The notes beneath the pieces were generated by a model. The model did not search any database. It was not told where the DNA came from and saw nothing but the letters and a program-made list of their open reading frames with translations. Of a stretch of DNA of 64,000 nt, positions 53,365 through 62,657 are shown piece after piece. A program made the position numbers and the translations under genes. Position 1 is the first letter of the stretch; each line of letters opens with the position of its first letter. Source of the stretch: Kaistia soli DSM 19436 (GTDB lineage Bacteria > Pseudomonadota > Alphaproteobacteria > Rhizobiales > Kaistiaceae). The stretch is from the NCBI RefSeq assembly GCF_900129325.1, contig NZ_FQUP01000009.1, forward strand, positions 24,008 through 88,007, in the 5' to 3' direction.

Positions 53365-56300
53365 ATGTTCCAGAAGGTTCTCATCGCAAACCGGGGCGAG
53401 ATCGCCAGCCGGATCATCCGCACTTTGCGCCGGATGGGCATCGCGTCCGTCGCCGTCTATTCGGCGGCCGACCGCTTTTCCCGCGCCGCGCTCGACGCCG
53501 ACGAGGCCGTCGCCATCGGGCCGGCGGCACCGAAGGAAAGCTATCTCGACATCGACGCCATCATCGCCGCCTGCAAGGCGACGGGCGCCGAGGCCGTACA
53601 TCCGGGCTATGGTTTCCTGTCGGAAAACGCCGTCTTCGCCGAACGTCTGGCCGAGGCCGGCATTCGCTTCATCGGCCCGCGGCCGGCGCATCTCCGCGAT
53701 TTCGGACTGAAGCATACGGCGCGCGCGCTGGCCGAGGCCTCCGGCGTGCCGCTGCTCCCCGGCAGCGGGCTGCTCGGCTCCGTCGAGGAAGCGATCTCGG
53801 CCGCCGAGCGCGTCGGCTACCCGGTGATGCTGAAGAGCACGGCCGGCGGCGGCGGCATCGGCATGCAGCTCTGCCACGACGTCACGGAACTCGCCGCGCG
53901 CTTCGAGGCCGTGCAGCGCATGGCGACCTCCAGCTTCGGCGACGCCCGCGTCTATCTGGAGCGTTATGTCGCCGTCGCCCGTCATGTCGAGGTGCAAATC
54001 TTCGGCGACGGCAAGGGCCGCGTCGTGGCGCTCGGCGAGCGCGACTGCTCGCTGCAGCGGCGCAACCAGAAGGTCGTCGAGGAGACCCCGGCGCCGAACC
54101 TTTCGGACGCCATCCGCGCGCGGCTCCAAGCTGCCGCAATCGCCCTCGGCGAGAGCGTCGCGTATGAGTCCGCCGGCACGGTCGAGTTCATCTATGACGT
54201 CGCGCGAGATGACGTCTCCTTCCTCGAGGTCAATACCCGCCTCCAGGTCGAGCATCCGGTCACCGAGGCGGTGTTCGGCGTCGACCTCGTCGAATGGATG
54301 ATCCGTCAGGCGGCCGGCGAACTGGACCTGCCTGCGCAGGCATCGCTGGTCCCGACCGGCGCGGCCATGGAAGTCCGCGTCTATGCCGAGAACCCGCAGG
54401 CCGATTTCCGGCCGCAGGCGGGCCTCCTGACCGAAGTCCGCTGGCCTGAGGGCGTGCGCGTCGACGGCTGGATTGAAACGGGCACCGAGGTGACCGCCTG
54501 GTATGACCCGCTGCTCGCCAAGGTCATCGTGCACGGCGCCGACCGGGTCGAGGCTCTGGACCGGCTGAAGGCAGCGCTGCATGACGCCTCCGTCCAGGGC
54601 ATCGAGACCAATCTCGACTACCTCCGCGCCATCGCCGGCTCCGAACTCTTCGCAACCGGCGACGTCTCGACTGCCGCGCTGAAAACGCTGCCCTTCGTGC
54701 CGCGCGCTATCGAGGTTCTGGCGCCCGGTGCGCAGTCTAGCGTGCAGGACTTTCCGGGCCGTGTCGGCCTGTGGAATGTCGGCGTGCCGCCGTCGGGTCC
54801 GATGGACAGCCGCTCGCACCGCCTCGCCAACCGTATCGTCGGCAATGCGGAGGACGCCGCCGCGCTGGAGCTGACCGTTTCCGGACCGATGCTGCGCTTC
54901 CATCGCGACGCCGTCATCGCCATCACCGGAGCCGATATGGCGCCGAAGCTGGATGGCCAGCCGATCCAGTCCTTCGTGCCGGTCGCCGTTCCGGCTGGCG
55001 CGCTGCTCGCCTTCGGCGCCGTCTCGGGTCCCGGGCAGCGCAGCTATCTCGCCGTTCGCGGCGGCATCGATGCCCCGCTTTTCCTCGGCTCGCGCGCCAA
55101 TTTCAGCCTCGGCCGCTTCGGCGGCCATGCGACCGGCACGCTGCGGGCCGGCGACGTGCTGAAGATCGGTGATCTCGTCGCGTCCGAGCCGATGACGCCC
55201 GCCGAAGACGAGCGGCCGGAACTGACCCGCGACTGGACCATCGGCGTCCGCTCAGGGCCGCATGGCGCACCGGACTTCTTCACCGAAGGCGACATCTCCG
55301 CGCTGTTCTCGGCCCGCTATGAGGTGCATTTCAATTCCTCGCGCACCGGCGTCCGTCTGATCGGCCCGCAGCCCGCATGGGCACGCGCCGATGGCGGCGA
55401 GGCGGGGCTGCACCCCTCCAACATCCACGACAACGCCTATGCGATCGGCTCGATCGATTTTACCGGCGACATGCCGATCATCCTCGGCCCAGACGGCCCG
55501 AGCCTCGGCGGCTTCGTCTGCCCGGCGGTGATCAGCCGCGAAGAGCTTTGGAAGATTGGCCAGTTGAAACCAGGCGACGGTGTCAGGTTCGTCGAAGCCG
55601 TCGACCCGGCACCCAAAATCGCGGCGCCCATCCACCGCCGCCCGGCCTCGCCGATCCTGCGGGCGAGCGATGCCGGTCCGGTCAGCGTCGTCTATCGCCG
55701 CGCCGGCGATGACAATCTACTCGTCGAATATGGGCCAATGATGCTCGACATCGCGCTGCGCCTGCGCGTCCATCTCCTGATGGAAGCCGTGGCGGCGGCG
55801 CGGCTGGCGGGGCTTATCGAAATGACGCCCGGCATCCGCTCGCTGCAGCTGCATTTCGACAGCAAGGTGCTGCCGGTGGGCCGGTTGATCGACGCGCTGG
55901 AAGAGATCGAGGCCGCCTTGCCGGCCGCCGAAGACGTCAGCGTTCCCTCGCGCATCGTCCATCTGCCGCTGTCGTGGAACGACCCGTCCGTGCAGCTCGC
56001 GATGCGCAAATATCAGGAGCTGGTCCGGCCCGACGCGCCCTGGTGCCCGTCCAATATCGAGTTCATCCGCCGCATCAACGGCCTCGCCTCGATCGACGAC
56101 GTCAAGCGGATCGTCTTCGACGCCGACTATCTCGTGCTCGGCCTCGGCGATGTCTATCTCGGCGCACCCGTGGCGACCCCGCTCGATCCGCGCCACCGCC
56201 TCGTGACGACCAAATACAATCCGGCCCGCACCTGGACGCCGGAAAACGCGGTCGGCATCGGCGGTGCCTATCTCTGCATCTATGGCATGGAGGGGCCGGG

Positions 56301-56901
56301 CGGCTACCAGCTCTTCGGCCGCACGATCCAGATGTGGAACGCCTGGCGCGAGACGCCGGAGTTCAAGCCGGGCCATCCCTGGCTGCTGCGTTTCTTCGAC
56401 CGCGTCCGCTTCCACGAGGTCAGCGAAGCTGAGCTAGCCGAGGCACGCGAGGCCTTCCCGCATGGCCGTTATCCGCTGAAGATCGAGGAGACCAGCTTTT
56501 CCTATGCAGACTATGCCGCATCGCTCGAAGCCAATGACGCCGGCATAAGGGCGTTCAAGGCGACGCAGCAGGCGGCGTTCGAAGCCGAGCGGCTCGATTG
56601 GAAGGCGCGTGGGCTCGACAGCTTCGTCAGCGACGAGGGCGGCCGCGTCGATGGTGCCGATGACGCCATCCCCGAGGGCATGCAGCCGGTTTCGGCCCAG
56701 ATGACCGGCAATGTCTGGAAGATATTGGTGGAAGAAGGTTCGATGGTCGAAGCCGGACAGCCGGTGGTGATCGTCGAATCGATGAAGATGGAAATGGAAA
56801 TCACGACACCGGTCGCTGGCCGCATTACGGGCCTCCGCTGCCAGCCGGGGCGCACCGTTCGCGCCGGCGATGTCGTCGCTTTGATTGAAGGAACCCTGTG
56901 A
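53365..56901 (+). CDS. guanidine carboxylase (annotated as urea carboxylase)
   Basis: 1178 aa biotin-dependent enzyme. Residues about 1-450 are the ATP-grasp biotin carboxylase domain (MLKSTAGGGGIGMQL, EVNTRLQVEHPVTE); about 460-1000 are the KipI/KipA-like carboxyltransferase domain; the C-terminal BCCP carries the biotin Lys1141 in VESMKMEME. Enzymes of this family carboxylate urea or guanidine with ATP and bicarbonate. The guanidine-I riboswitch and the paired UAAP genes argue for guanidine to carboxyguanidine as the true reaction. It starts 4 bp after the UAAP gene and overlaps the hydrolase by one base. Confidence 0.93.
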   Translation: MFQKVLIANRGEIASRIIRTLRRMGIASVAVYSAADRFSRAALDADEAVAIGPAAPKESYLDIDAIIAACKATGAEAVHPGYGFLSENAVFAERLAEAGIRFIGPRPAHLRDFGLKHTARALAEASGVPLLPGSGLLGSVEEAISAAERVGYPVMLKSTAGGGGIGMQLCHDVTELAARFEAVQRMATSSFGDARVYLERYVAVARHVEVQIFGDGKGRVVALGERDCSLQRRNQKVVEETPAPNLSDAIRARLQAAAIALGESVAYESAGTVEFIYDVARDDVSFLEVNTRLQVEHPVTEAVFGVDLVEWMIRQAAGELDLPAQASLVPTGAAMEVRVYAENPQADFRPQAGLLTEVRWPEGVRVDGWIETGTEVTAWYDPLLAKVIVHGADRVEALDRLKAALHDASVQGIETNLDYLRAIAGSELFATGDVSTAALKTLPFVPRAIEVLAPGAQSSVQDFPGRVGLWNVGVPPSGPMDSRSHRLANRIVGNAEDAAALELTVSGPMLRFHRDAVIAITGADMAPKLDGQPIQSFVPVAVPAGALLAFGAVSGPGQRSYLAVRGGIDAPLFLGSRANFSLGRFGGHATGTLRAGDVLKIGDLVASEPMTPAEDERPELTRDWTIGVRSGPHGAPDFFTEGDISALFSARYEVHFNSSRTGVRLIGPQPAWARADGGEAGLHPSNIHDNAYAIGSIDFTGDMPIILGPDGPSLGGFVCPAVISREELWKIGQLKPGDGVRFVEAVDPAPKIAAPIHRRPASPILRASDAGPVSVVYRRAGDDNLLVEYGPMMLDIALRLRVHLLMEAVAAARLAGLIEMTPGIRSLQLHFDSKVLPVGRLIDALEEIEAALPAAEDVSVPSRIVHLPLSWNDPSVQLAMRKYQELVRPDAPWCPSNIEFIRRINGLASIDDVKRIVFDADYLVLGLGDVYLGAPVATPLDPRHRLVTTKYNPARTWTPENAVGIGGAYLCIYGMEGPGGYQLFGRTIQMWNAWRETPEFKPGHPWLLRFFDRVRFHEVSEAELAEAREAFPHGRYPLKIEETSFSYADYAASLEANDAGIRAFKATQQAAFEAERLDWKARGLDSFVSDEGGRVDGADDAIPEGMQPVSAQMTGNVWKILVEEGSMVEAGQPVVIVESMKMEMEITTPVAGRITGLRCQPGRTVRAGDVVALIEGTL

Positions 56902-58715
56902 TGCTGCCGACCTTCCTCGATATCGCAACCCTCTCCGAGGGTTACCGCAGCGGCCGCTTCAGCCCGGTCGACGTGATCCGCGAGGTGATCGCGCGCATCG
57001 AAGCCTGGCCCGACAAGGCCGTCTGGATCAGCCGCTTCGATGATGCAGCGCTCATCGCTACCGCCGAGGCACTCGTCGCCGCCGGCCCCGCCCGCGCCGA
57101 CCAGCCGCTCTGGGGCGTGCCGTTCGCGGTCAAGGACAATATCGACTGCGCGGGCCTTCCGACCACCGCCGCCTGCCCCGCCTTCGCCTACAGACCCGAC
57201 GCCGACGCCTTCGTCGTCGCCAAGCTGAAGGCGGCCGGCGCGCTCGTCGTCGGCAAGACCAATCTCGACCAGTTCGCGACGGGCCTCAACGGCACGCGCT
57301 CGCCCTATGGCGCGCCCCGCTCCGTGTTCGACCCGGCCTATATCTCCGGTGGCTCATCGTCCGGCTCGGCCGTTGCCGTCGCCTCGGGGCAGGTCGCCTT
57401 CGCGCTTGGCACCGATACGGCTGGCTCGGGCCGCATTCCCGCCGCCTTCAACAATCTCGTCGGCGTCAAGCCATCCCGCGGCATGCTCTCGGGCACTGGC
57501 CTCGTCCCCGCCTGCCGCAGCCTCGACTGCATCACCGTCATGGCGGGAACGGTCGGCGATGCCGATCTCGTCCGCAGTGTCGCGAGCGGCTGCGACGCCG
57601 CCGATCCCTATTCGCGCGCCCTGCCCCCGGCGGTGCTGCCGCAATCTGGCTTCCGCTTCGGCGTTCTGGCCAAGGCTGAGCGCGAGTTCTTCGGCGACGC
57701 CGAGACCGAGGCGCTCTACAACGCGGCCATCGGCAGGCTCGCGATGCTCGGCGGCGTCGCTGTCGAGATAGACTATGCGCCGTTCCGCGAGTGCGCCGCG
57801 CTGCTCTATGGCGGCCCATGGGTCGCCGAGAGGCTCGCGGCGATCGAGAGTTTCGTCGCCGACCACGCCGATGCCATGGATCCGACCGTGCGCACCATCG
57901 TCGAGGGCGCGCGCGGCTATTCGGCCGTTGATGCCTTCCGCGGCCAGTACCAGCTCGAGACGCTGCGCAAGCGCACCGACGTCGAATGGGCCCGGATGGA
58001 CGTGCTGCTGCTGCCGACGGCACCGACGACCTACACCGTCGAGGCCATGCAGTCGGATCCGATCCGCCTCAACTCCAATCTCGGTCGCTACACCAATTTC
58101 GTGAATCTCCTGGACTGCAGCGCCATCGCCGTGCCGGCCGGATTCCGCTCCGACGGGCTGCCGGCCGGCGTCACGCTGGTCGGTCCGGCTTTTGCCGATC
58201 GCGCGCTCGCCGCGCTCGGCGACCGGCTGCATCGGCTTGAGGCCTATGGCATGGGCCGCGACCGCGAGACCGCTTTGCCGGAGGCCAGCGCTCTGCCTGC
58301 TGCCCCCTCCGACCTGATCCCGATCGTCGTGGTCGGCGCGCATCTGACGGGGATGCCGCTCAACCATCAACTGACCGGCGCCGGCGGCGTCCATCTCAAG
58401 ACCTGCCGCACGGCCGGCGACTATCGTCTCTATGCCTTGCCGAACACCACGCCGCCGAAGCCAGGGCTCATCCGCGAGCCCGGTCTTGCAGGCGATGGCC
58501 TGATTGTCGAGGTCTGGGCGCTGCCGCCAGCGGCGTTCGGCGCCTTCGTCAACGCCATTCCCGCGCCGCTTGGCGTCGGCAAGGTGACGCTCGACGACGG
58601 CTCCGAGGCGACCGGTTTCCTCTGCGAGGCGCACGCGATCGAGGGCGCCCGCGAAATCACCGCGCTCGGCGGCTGGCGGGCCTATATCGCGGAGCGGGCG
58701 GCGGCTCCGGCATAG
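56901..58715 (+). CDS. atzF: allophanate hydrolase
   Basis: 604 aa two-domain enzyme: an amidase domain (about 1-440) with catalytic Lys in FAVKDNIDCAG and serines in SGGSSSGSAVAVASG and GTDTAGSGRIPAAF, and a C-terminal domain (about 460-600) that decarboxylates the intermediate. It turns allophanate into two ammonia and two CO2, completing the route from guanidine to ammonia. The start overlaps the carboxylase stop (TGATG). It is the last recognisable gene of the operon, followed by a 69-bp gap. Confidence 0.94.
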   Translation: MLPTFLDIATLSEGYRSGRFSPVDVIREVIARIEAWPDKAVWISRFDDAALIATAEALVAAGPARADQPLWGVPFAVKDNIDCAGLPTTAACPAFAYRPDADAFVVAKLKAAGALVVGKTNLDQFATGLNGTRSPYGAPRSVFDPAYISGGSSSGSAVAVASGQVAFALGTDTAGSGRIPAAFNNLVGVKPSRGMLSGTGLVPACRSLDCITVMAGTVGDADLVRSVASGCDAADPYSRALPPAVLPQSGFRFGVLAKAEREFFGDAETEALYNAAIGRLAMLGGVAVEIDYAPFRECAALLYGGPWVAERLAAIESFVADHADAMDPTVRTIVEGARGYSAVDAFRGQYQLETLRKRTDVEWARMDVLLLPTAPTTYTVEAMQSDPIRLNSNLGRYTNFVNLLDCSAIAVPAGFRSDGLPAGVTLVGPAFADRALAALGDRLHRLEAYGMGRDRETALPEASALPAAPSDLIPIVVVGAHLTGMPLNHQLTGAGGVHLKTCRTAGDYRLYALPNTTPPKPGLIREPGLAGDGLIVEVWALPPAAFGAFVNAIPAPLGVGKVTLDDGSEATGFLCEAHAIEGAREITALGGWRAYIAERAAAPA

Positions 58716-58784
58716 ACTGCGCTGGATCAAGCGCGGCCTTCGCATCTCGGCTAGACTGAACCCGTCTGGTCAAGCGGGGCGCGC

Positions 58785-60050
58785 ATGGACACGGATCTGG
58801 CGCTGAGACTGACACTCGCGCTCGCTATCGGTCTGGTAGTGGGGCTCGAACGCGGCTGGCGCGAACGGGAAGCCGCGCCGGGCAGCCGCACCGCGGGGCT
58901 CAGAACCTATGCGCTGTCGGGTCTGCTCGGCGGCATATTCGCGGCCCTCGCCCGCGCGTTCGATGCGCCGATCCTGATCGGCTTCGGCTTTCTTGGCTTC
59001 ATCGCGGTGTTCGCCTTGTTCAAGCGCGACGAAAGCCGCGCCGACCATGACTACAGCGTCACCGGGACGGTCGCGGCGATGCTCGTCTTCGCGCTCGGGG
59101 CGCTGGCTGTCATCGGCGACAGGAACATTGCCGCCGCTGCTGGGATCGCCACCGCCACCTTGCTCGCCGCGCGCGAATGGCTGCACAGCCTGGTCGCCCG
59201 CATCACCTGGCAGGAGATGCGCTCGACCCTGCTGCTCCTGGCCATGACCGCGATCGTATTGCCGATCCTGCCCGACCGCGCCCTCGACCCGCTTGGGGCC
59301 ATCAATCTTCGCGAAATCTGGGGCTTCACCATCCTGCTCGCCGGGCTCTCCTATGCCGGCTATCTCGGCATGCGCATTCTCGGACCCTCGCGCGGCATCC
59401 TCGTCACGGCACTGACGGGCGGCTTGGTCTCTTCGACAGCGGTCACGATCACCTTCGCAAGACGGGCGGCGACAGGCGAGGACGCCGGAACGCTCGCCGC
59501 CGGCGCCGCGGCCGCAGGGGCCGTTTCGCTCTTGCGGGTCGTGGTCGTCAGCACGCTGATCGAGCCGCGCCTGTTCGCGCCCCTGGCGGCGGCGGCTGTT
59601 CCGGCCGCCCTCATCTTCCTGCTCCCATCGGTGAAGTCAGCCCTTCGCTCCCATGCCACCGCCCCGGGCGCCATGACGCTCGGAAATCCGTTCGAGTTGC
59701 TGCCGGTGATCGGATTCGCCGCCCTCCTCGCCGTGATCGGTCTCGCTGCGGCCTTCGTCAATCAGCGCTTCGGAAGCGCAGGACTCTATCCGCTCGGCGC
59801 AATCGCAGGCCTTGCCGATGTCGACGCTTTTTCGGTATCGACCGCCCGGCTCGCCAGCGGATCGATTGCACTGCAGGAGGCGGCGACCGCAATCCTGATC
59901 TGCCTCGGCGTCAACGCTGCGGCGCGCGCCGCCTATGGTGCGCTGCTTGGGGACGGCCGATTTCGCATTCGACTTTTGCTCACGACAGCTGCAGCGATCA
60001 TCGTGGGATCAGCGTTGGGAACCATCGCACAGCTCGCGGCGCTGCCCTGA
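58785..60050 (+). CDS. MgtC/SapB-DUF4010 membrane protein
   Basis: 421 aa with about 11-12 hydrophobic segments. The N-terminal part (about 1-130; GLVVGLERGWREREAAPGS, RTAGLRTYALSGLLGG) is the MgtC/SapB domain; the rest is DUF4010. Some relatives help Mg2+ homeostasis or low-pH survival, but this two-domain form has no assigned function. It is unlinked to the preceding allophanate hydrolase (69-bp gap) and may be co-transcribed with the CYTH-CHAD gene, which begins 31 bp later. Confidence 0.87.
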   Translation: MDTDLALRLTLALAIGLVVGLERGWREREAAPGSRTAGLRTYALSGLLGGIFAALARAFDAPILIGFGFLGFIAVFALFKRDESRADHDYSVTGTVAAMLVFALGALAVIGDRNIAAAAGIATATLLAAREWLHSLVARITWQEMRSTLLLLAMTAIVLPILPDRALDPLGAINLREIWGFTILLAGLSYAGYLGMRILGPSRGILVTALTGGLVSSTAVTITFARRAATGEDAGTLAAGAAAAGAVSLLRVVVVSTLIEPRLFAPLAAAAVPAALIFLLPSVKSALRSHATAPGAMTLGNPFELLPVIGFAALLAVIGLAAAFVNQRFGSAGLYPLGAIAGLADVDAFSVSTARLASGSIALQEAATAILICLGVNAAARAAYGALLGDGRFRIRLLLTTAAAIIVGSALGTIAQLAALP

Positions 60051-60081
60051 GCGCCGCAACCGATCGACCGAAAGGAACCCG

Positions 60082-61578
60082 ATGAGCATGGACAGCGAGA
60101 CGGCCGCCGCCCCCACGGAGATCGAACTGAAATTCACGATCGATCCGACCGATCTCGCAGTCTTCAGGAATCTCGCTTTTCTGACCGACCTACCGTCAAA
60201 GCGATCGTCGCTCTCGGCGACCTATTTCGATACCGAGGATCAAGCCCTTCGCCGCGCCGGATACGCCCTCCGCCTGCGCCGCTCGGCAGACGGCACCATC
60301 CAGACGCTGAAGGGCGCCTCGGAGGGGGCAGCGGGGCTATTTTCGCGATCGGAACGCGAATGTGCTGTCCCAGGCGATACGCTCGATGACGCCATGCTGG
60401 CAGCGGCTCTTCCGGTGGACGTGCGCGCGGCCACGGCGGGCCGCCTGGCTCCTTTGTTCACAGTGGACGTCGAGCGTACCGAATGGCGGGTCGCAGTCCC
60501 AGGCGCCGTCATTGCCGTCAGCGTCGACCAAGGCGCGATCCAGGCAGGCGATCACCAGGCGCCGATCAGCGAGGTTGAATTCGAACTCCGCAGCGGAACC
60601 GTCGAGGCCGTATTCGCGCTTGCCGGCTCTGCCGTCGAGAACGTGGCGCTGCACCTGCAGCCGCTCGGAAAGTCGGAACGGGGCTATCAGCTCCTCGGCG
60701 CGTACGCGCCTCGACCCCGCTCGGTCGCCAGCGCGATCACGTCTCCTACGCTCGCCGCTGCCATCCGCCCGATCATGGCCGAGCTGATCGAAGGGATCGC
60801 GCTTGAGCGTGCAGCCGTCCTGGCTACCGGCGATCCGGAGGCCGTGCACCGGCTGCGTGTGCTGCTGCGCCGGCTGCGCTGCCTGCTCGAGGTGGCCGCC
60901 GAAACGATCTCCGGGGCCAAACTCGGCACGTCCGCGAGAACCATTCGTCGCGCCTTCCGGCGCCTCGGAACGGTTCGTGATCTCGATATCCTCACGGCCG
61001 CGGTTCCGCAGAACGCCGAGAGCGCGGATGGAGCGATGAGCGTGATCGCCGCCGACCGCCAACACGCATTCGCGAAAGTACGTCGCCTTCTCGGGTCGCG
61101 TGGCTTCGCGGTAGCCATGCTGGACCTGCTCTCCTTCTCCACGATCGATCGATCGGCAGATGAACCGCAGGCCGACAATGAGGCGACGCTGGACGAGGAA
61201 CTCCGCCGCGTGTTGACGCGCCGCTGGCACAGCGTTCGCCAGTCGCGCCGGCCGTCGAAACTCTCCGTCCGCGCGCGGCATCACCTGCGAATCGACGTCA
61301 AGACCTTTCGATACACGACGGATTTCTTTGGAGAACTATTCCTCGAGGCCAAGGCAGCCAAGCGTCGTCAAAGATCAGATGATGCCGTCCGCGATCTGCA
61401 GACATCCCTCGGTAAACTGAACGATCGCCGCAATGTCGAGCGTCTGGCGCGCGACCATTTAGGCGACCCTGTCACCACGGCGCTTGGTCTGACGGCATCG
61501 GCGCCCGATGAGTCAGATCTCCGGGGCGCCGACAAAGCCTTCAAGCGCCTGATGGGCGGCAAGCCCTTCTGGGCATAG
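60082..61578 (+). CDS. CYTH-CHAD domain protein
   Basis: 498 aa. The N-terminal CYTH (triphosphate tunnel metalloenzyme) domain spans about residues 10-205, with its E-x-E-x-K signature at Glu13, Glu15 and Lys17. The CHAD domain, a helical bundle rich in Arg and His that binds polyphosphate, spans about 230-490 (HRLRVLLRRLRCLLEVAA, ARHHLRIDVKTFRY). It may be a triphosphatase linked to polyphosphate granules. ATG 60082 is used; the open frame extends upstream but overlaps the previous gene. It is convergent with a small gene of unknown function. Confidence 0.9.
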   Translation: MSMDSETAAAPTEIELKFTIDPTDLAVFRNLAFLTDLPSKRSSLSATYFDTEDQALRRAGYALRLRRSADGTIQTLKGASEGAAGLFSRSERECAVPGDTLDDAMLAAALPVDVRAATAGRLAPLFTVDVERTEWRVAVPGAVIAVSVDQGAIQAGDHQAPISEVEFELRSGTVEAVFALAGSAVENVALHLQPLGKSERGYQLLGAYAPRPRSVASAITSPTLAAAIRPIMAELIEGIALERAAVLATGDPEAVHRLRVLLRRLRCLLEVAAETISGAKLGTSARTIRRAFRRLGTVRDLDILTAAVPQNAESADGAMSVIAADRQHAFAKVRRLLGSRGFAVAMLDLLSFSTIDRSADEPQADNEATLDEELRRVLTRRWHSVRQSRRPSKLSVRARHHLRIDVKTFRYTTDFFGELFLEAKAAKRRQRSDDAVRDLQTSLGKLNDRRNVERLARDHLGDPVTTALGLTASAPDESDLRGADKAFKRLMGGKPFWA

Positions 61579-61586
61579 GCGAGGGT

Positions 61587-61814
61587 CTATTGGCCGTCTG
61601 ACGACCGCGCTATTGCGCGAGAGCTCGGTGCAGACGCGGAGAGGATGCGCGCCAAGCCATAGGGAACCCAAAGAGGCAGCCATCGATATGGATGTCCCTT
61701 GGGGAGCGCCGAACCATTACGCCTTGCCTTGCCTGCCTCGTGTCGTGCCCGCTCTGCACTGAGCGGCAAGGGGTAGCGGCTGACGAGCGGATCAATCGGA
61801 CGAACATCTTCCAT
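61587..61814 (-). CDS. small basic protein, copy A of an inverted paralogous pair
   Basis: 75 aa that I do not recognise. It shares about 38 of 60 residues with the gene at 62362, including YPLP, GHPYR, LPLWVPY and SAPSS, so both are real proteins under selection rather than chance frames. It is rich in Arg, Pro and Ala, with a hydrophobic LPLWVPYGLARIL core that could be a short amphipathic helix. ATG 61814 has GGAG eight bases upstream on the minus strand. It converges on the CYTH-CHAD gene (8-bp gap). Confidence 0.72.
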   Translation of the reverse strand: MEDVRPIDPLVSRYPLPLSAERARHEAGKARRNGSALPKGHPYRWLPLWVPYGLARILSASAPSSRAIARSSDGQ

Positions 61815-62361
61815 TCCGGTCTCCAATATGCGGAAACGAGGCGGCGTCGAACAGGCGCTGCTATGGTGCAACGCAGTATAACATATGGCGTTGCAGCACT
61901 CCATATGACGAGGCGCAGACATTCATGCAGCCCGTTTGGCGGAGCCGCATCGTCCTTATGGGGGGTGATCAAAAAGATGGCAGGCAGAAGCAAGCTGCGC
62001 CGTCGCGCATCTCAAAGGCTTATGGTTGGGCAACAAGACTTGATGACCACTTGATCCATGGCAACGATCAGGCCTGACAATTGTGCATCAGACTTCAGCC
62101 AACTGAAGGCTCTCCACCATTTTGTCGCCCGGCGACATGGAATAAAAGCAGAAATGCCGCTAGAATTCGAGATCTACAACCTTGACTGGTGGCGGTTTTG
62201 CTTCACGAGACTGATCATTTCGAATCCTACTCCAAAAGTGGTATTCCCATCATATTGTGCCGCGACTTGGCATTGAGGCAGGATGAGCTGTAGAGGCGAG
62301 ATCGTAGATTCGCTTTCCAAAGAAGATCGCGTTGCAGGCGCGGCGAAAAAAGGACAAAACG
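61815..62361. other. lower-GC spacer between inverted paralogous genes
   Basis: 547 bp visibly less GC-rich than the rest of the window, with poly-A/T patches. It holds an 8-bp inverted repeat (61867-61895) and a doubtful 72-codon frame (62058-62276) without a good ribosome binding site. No transposase remnant or tRNA edge was found. Confidence 0.45.
61867..61895. repeat. 8-bp inverted repeat upstream of small gene A
   Basis: TGCAACGC (61867-61874) and GCGTTGCA (61888-61895) flank a 13-bp AT-rich centre. The same GCGTTGCA octamer appears at 62329-62336, 25 bp before the start of the paralogous small gene. It may be an operator or a promoter-overlapping hairpin; function is unproven. Confidence 0.4.
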
Positions 62362-62652
62362 ATGTCGGACCCCACCAGCGCGACGAGGCGCCGACATAGT
62401 AGTCGCTCTTCGAAAACTTCGAGTGGCAAGACCCTTGTGCCCAGCGATCCTATCGTCAGCGTATATCCGTTGCCGATGGATGCTAAGCGTGCGAAGGACG
62501 AGGCGGTGCGGGCGCGCCGGCTTGGCAAGAGGTTGCCTGTCGGCCACCCTTATCGGCGCCTGCCCCTCTGGGTGCCTTACTGGCTCGCGCGCCTGATCAA
62601 CAATTCAGCTCCGAGTTCGAAGCCGCTGCCGCCCGAGAAGGGCGACGGCTGA
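62362..62652 (+). CDS. small basic protein, copy B of an inverted paralogous pair
   Basis: 96 aa that I do not recognise as a named family. It begins with a 30-residue Ser/Thr/Arg-rich stretch, then the conserved block shared with the gene at 61587: VYPLP, RA-x2-EA, GHPYRRLPLWVPY and NSAPSSK. No signal peptide or full membrane helix is seen. ATG 62362 has AGGA eight bases upstream. It ends 5 bp before the convergent WcaI gene. Its strong similarity to copy A is the only functional clue. Confidence 0.75.
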   Translation: MSDPTSATRRRHSSRSSKTSSGKTLVPSDPIVSVYPLPMDAKRAKDEAVRARRLGKRLPVGHPYRRLPLWVPYWLARLINNSAPSSKPLPPEKGDG

Positions 62653-62657
62653 TCGCG

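Noticed and set aside
53365..56901. Naming the carboxylase strictly as urea carboxylase (Uca)
   Set aside because: The guanidine-I riboswitch, paired UAAP genes and importer favour guanidine; urea remains possible as a side substrate.
62058..62276. 72-codon open frame in the lower-GC spacer
   Set aside because: No good ribosome binding site and no recognisable similarity; could be chance in AT-richer DNA.
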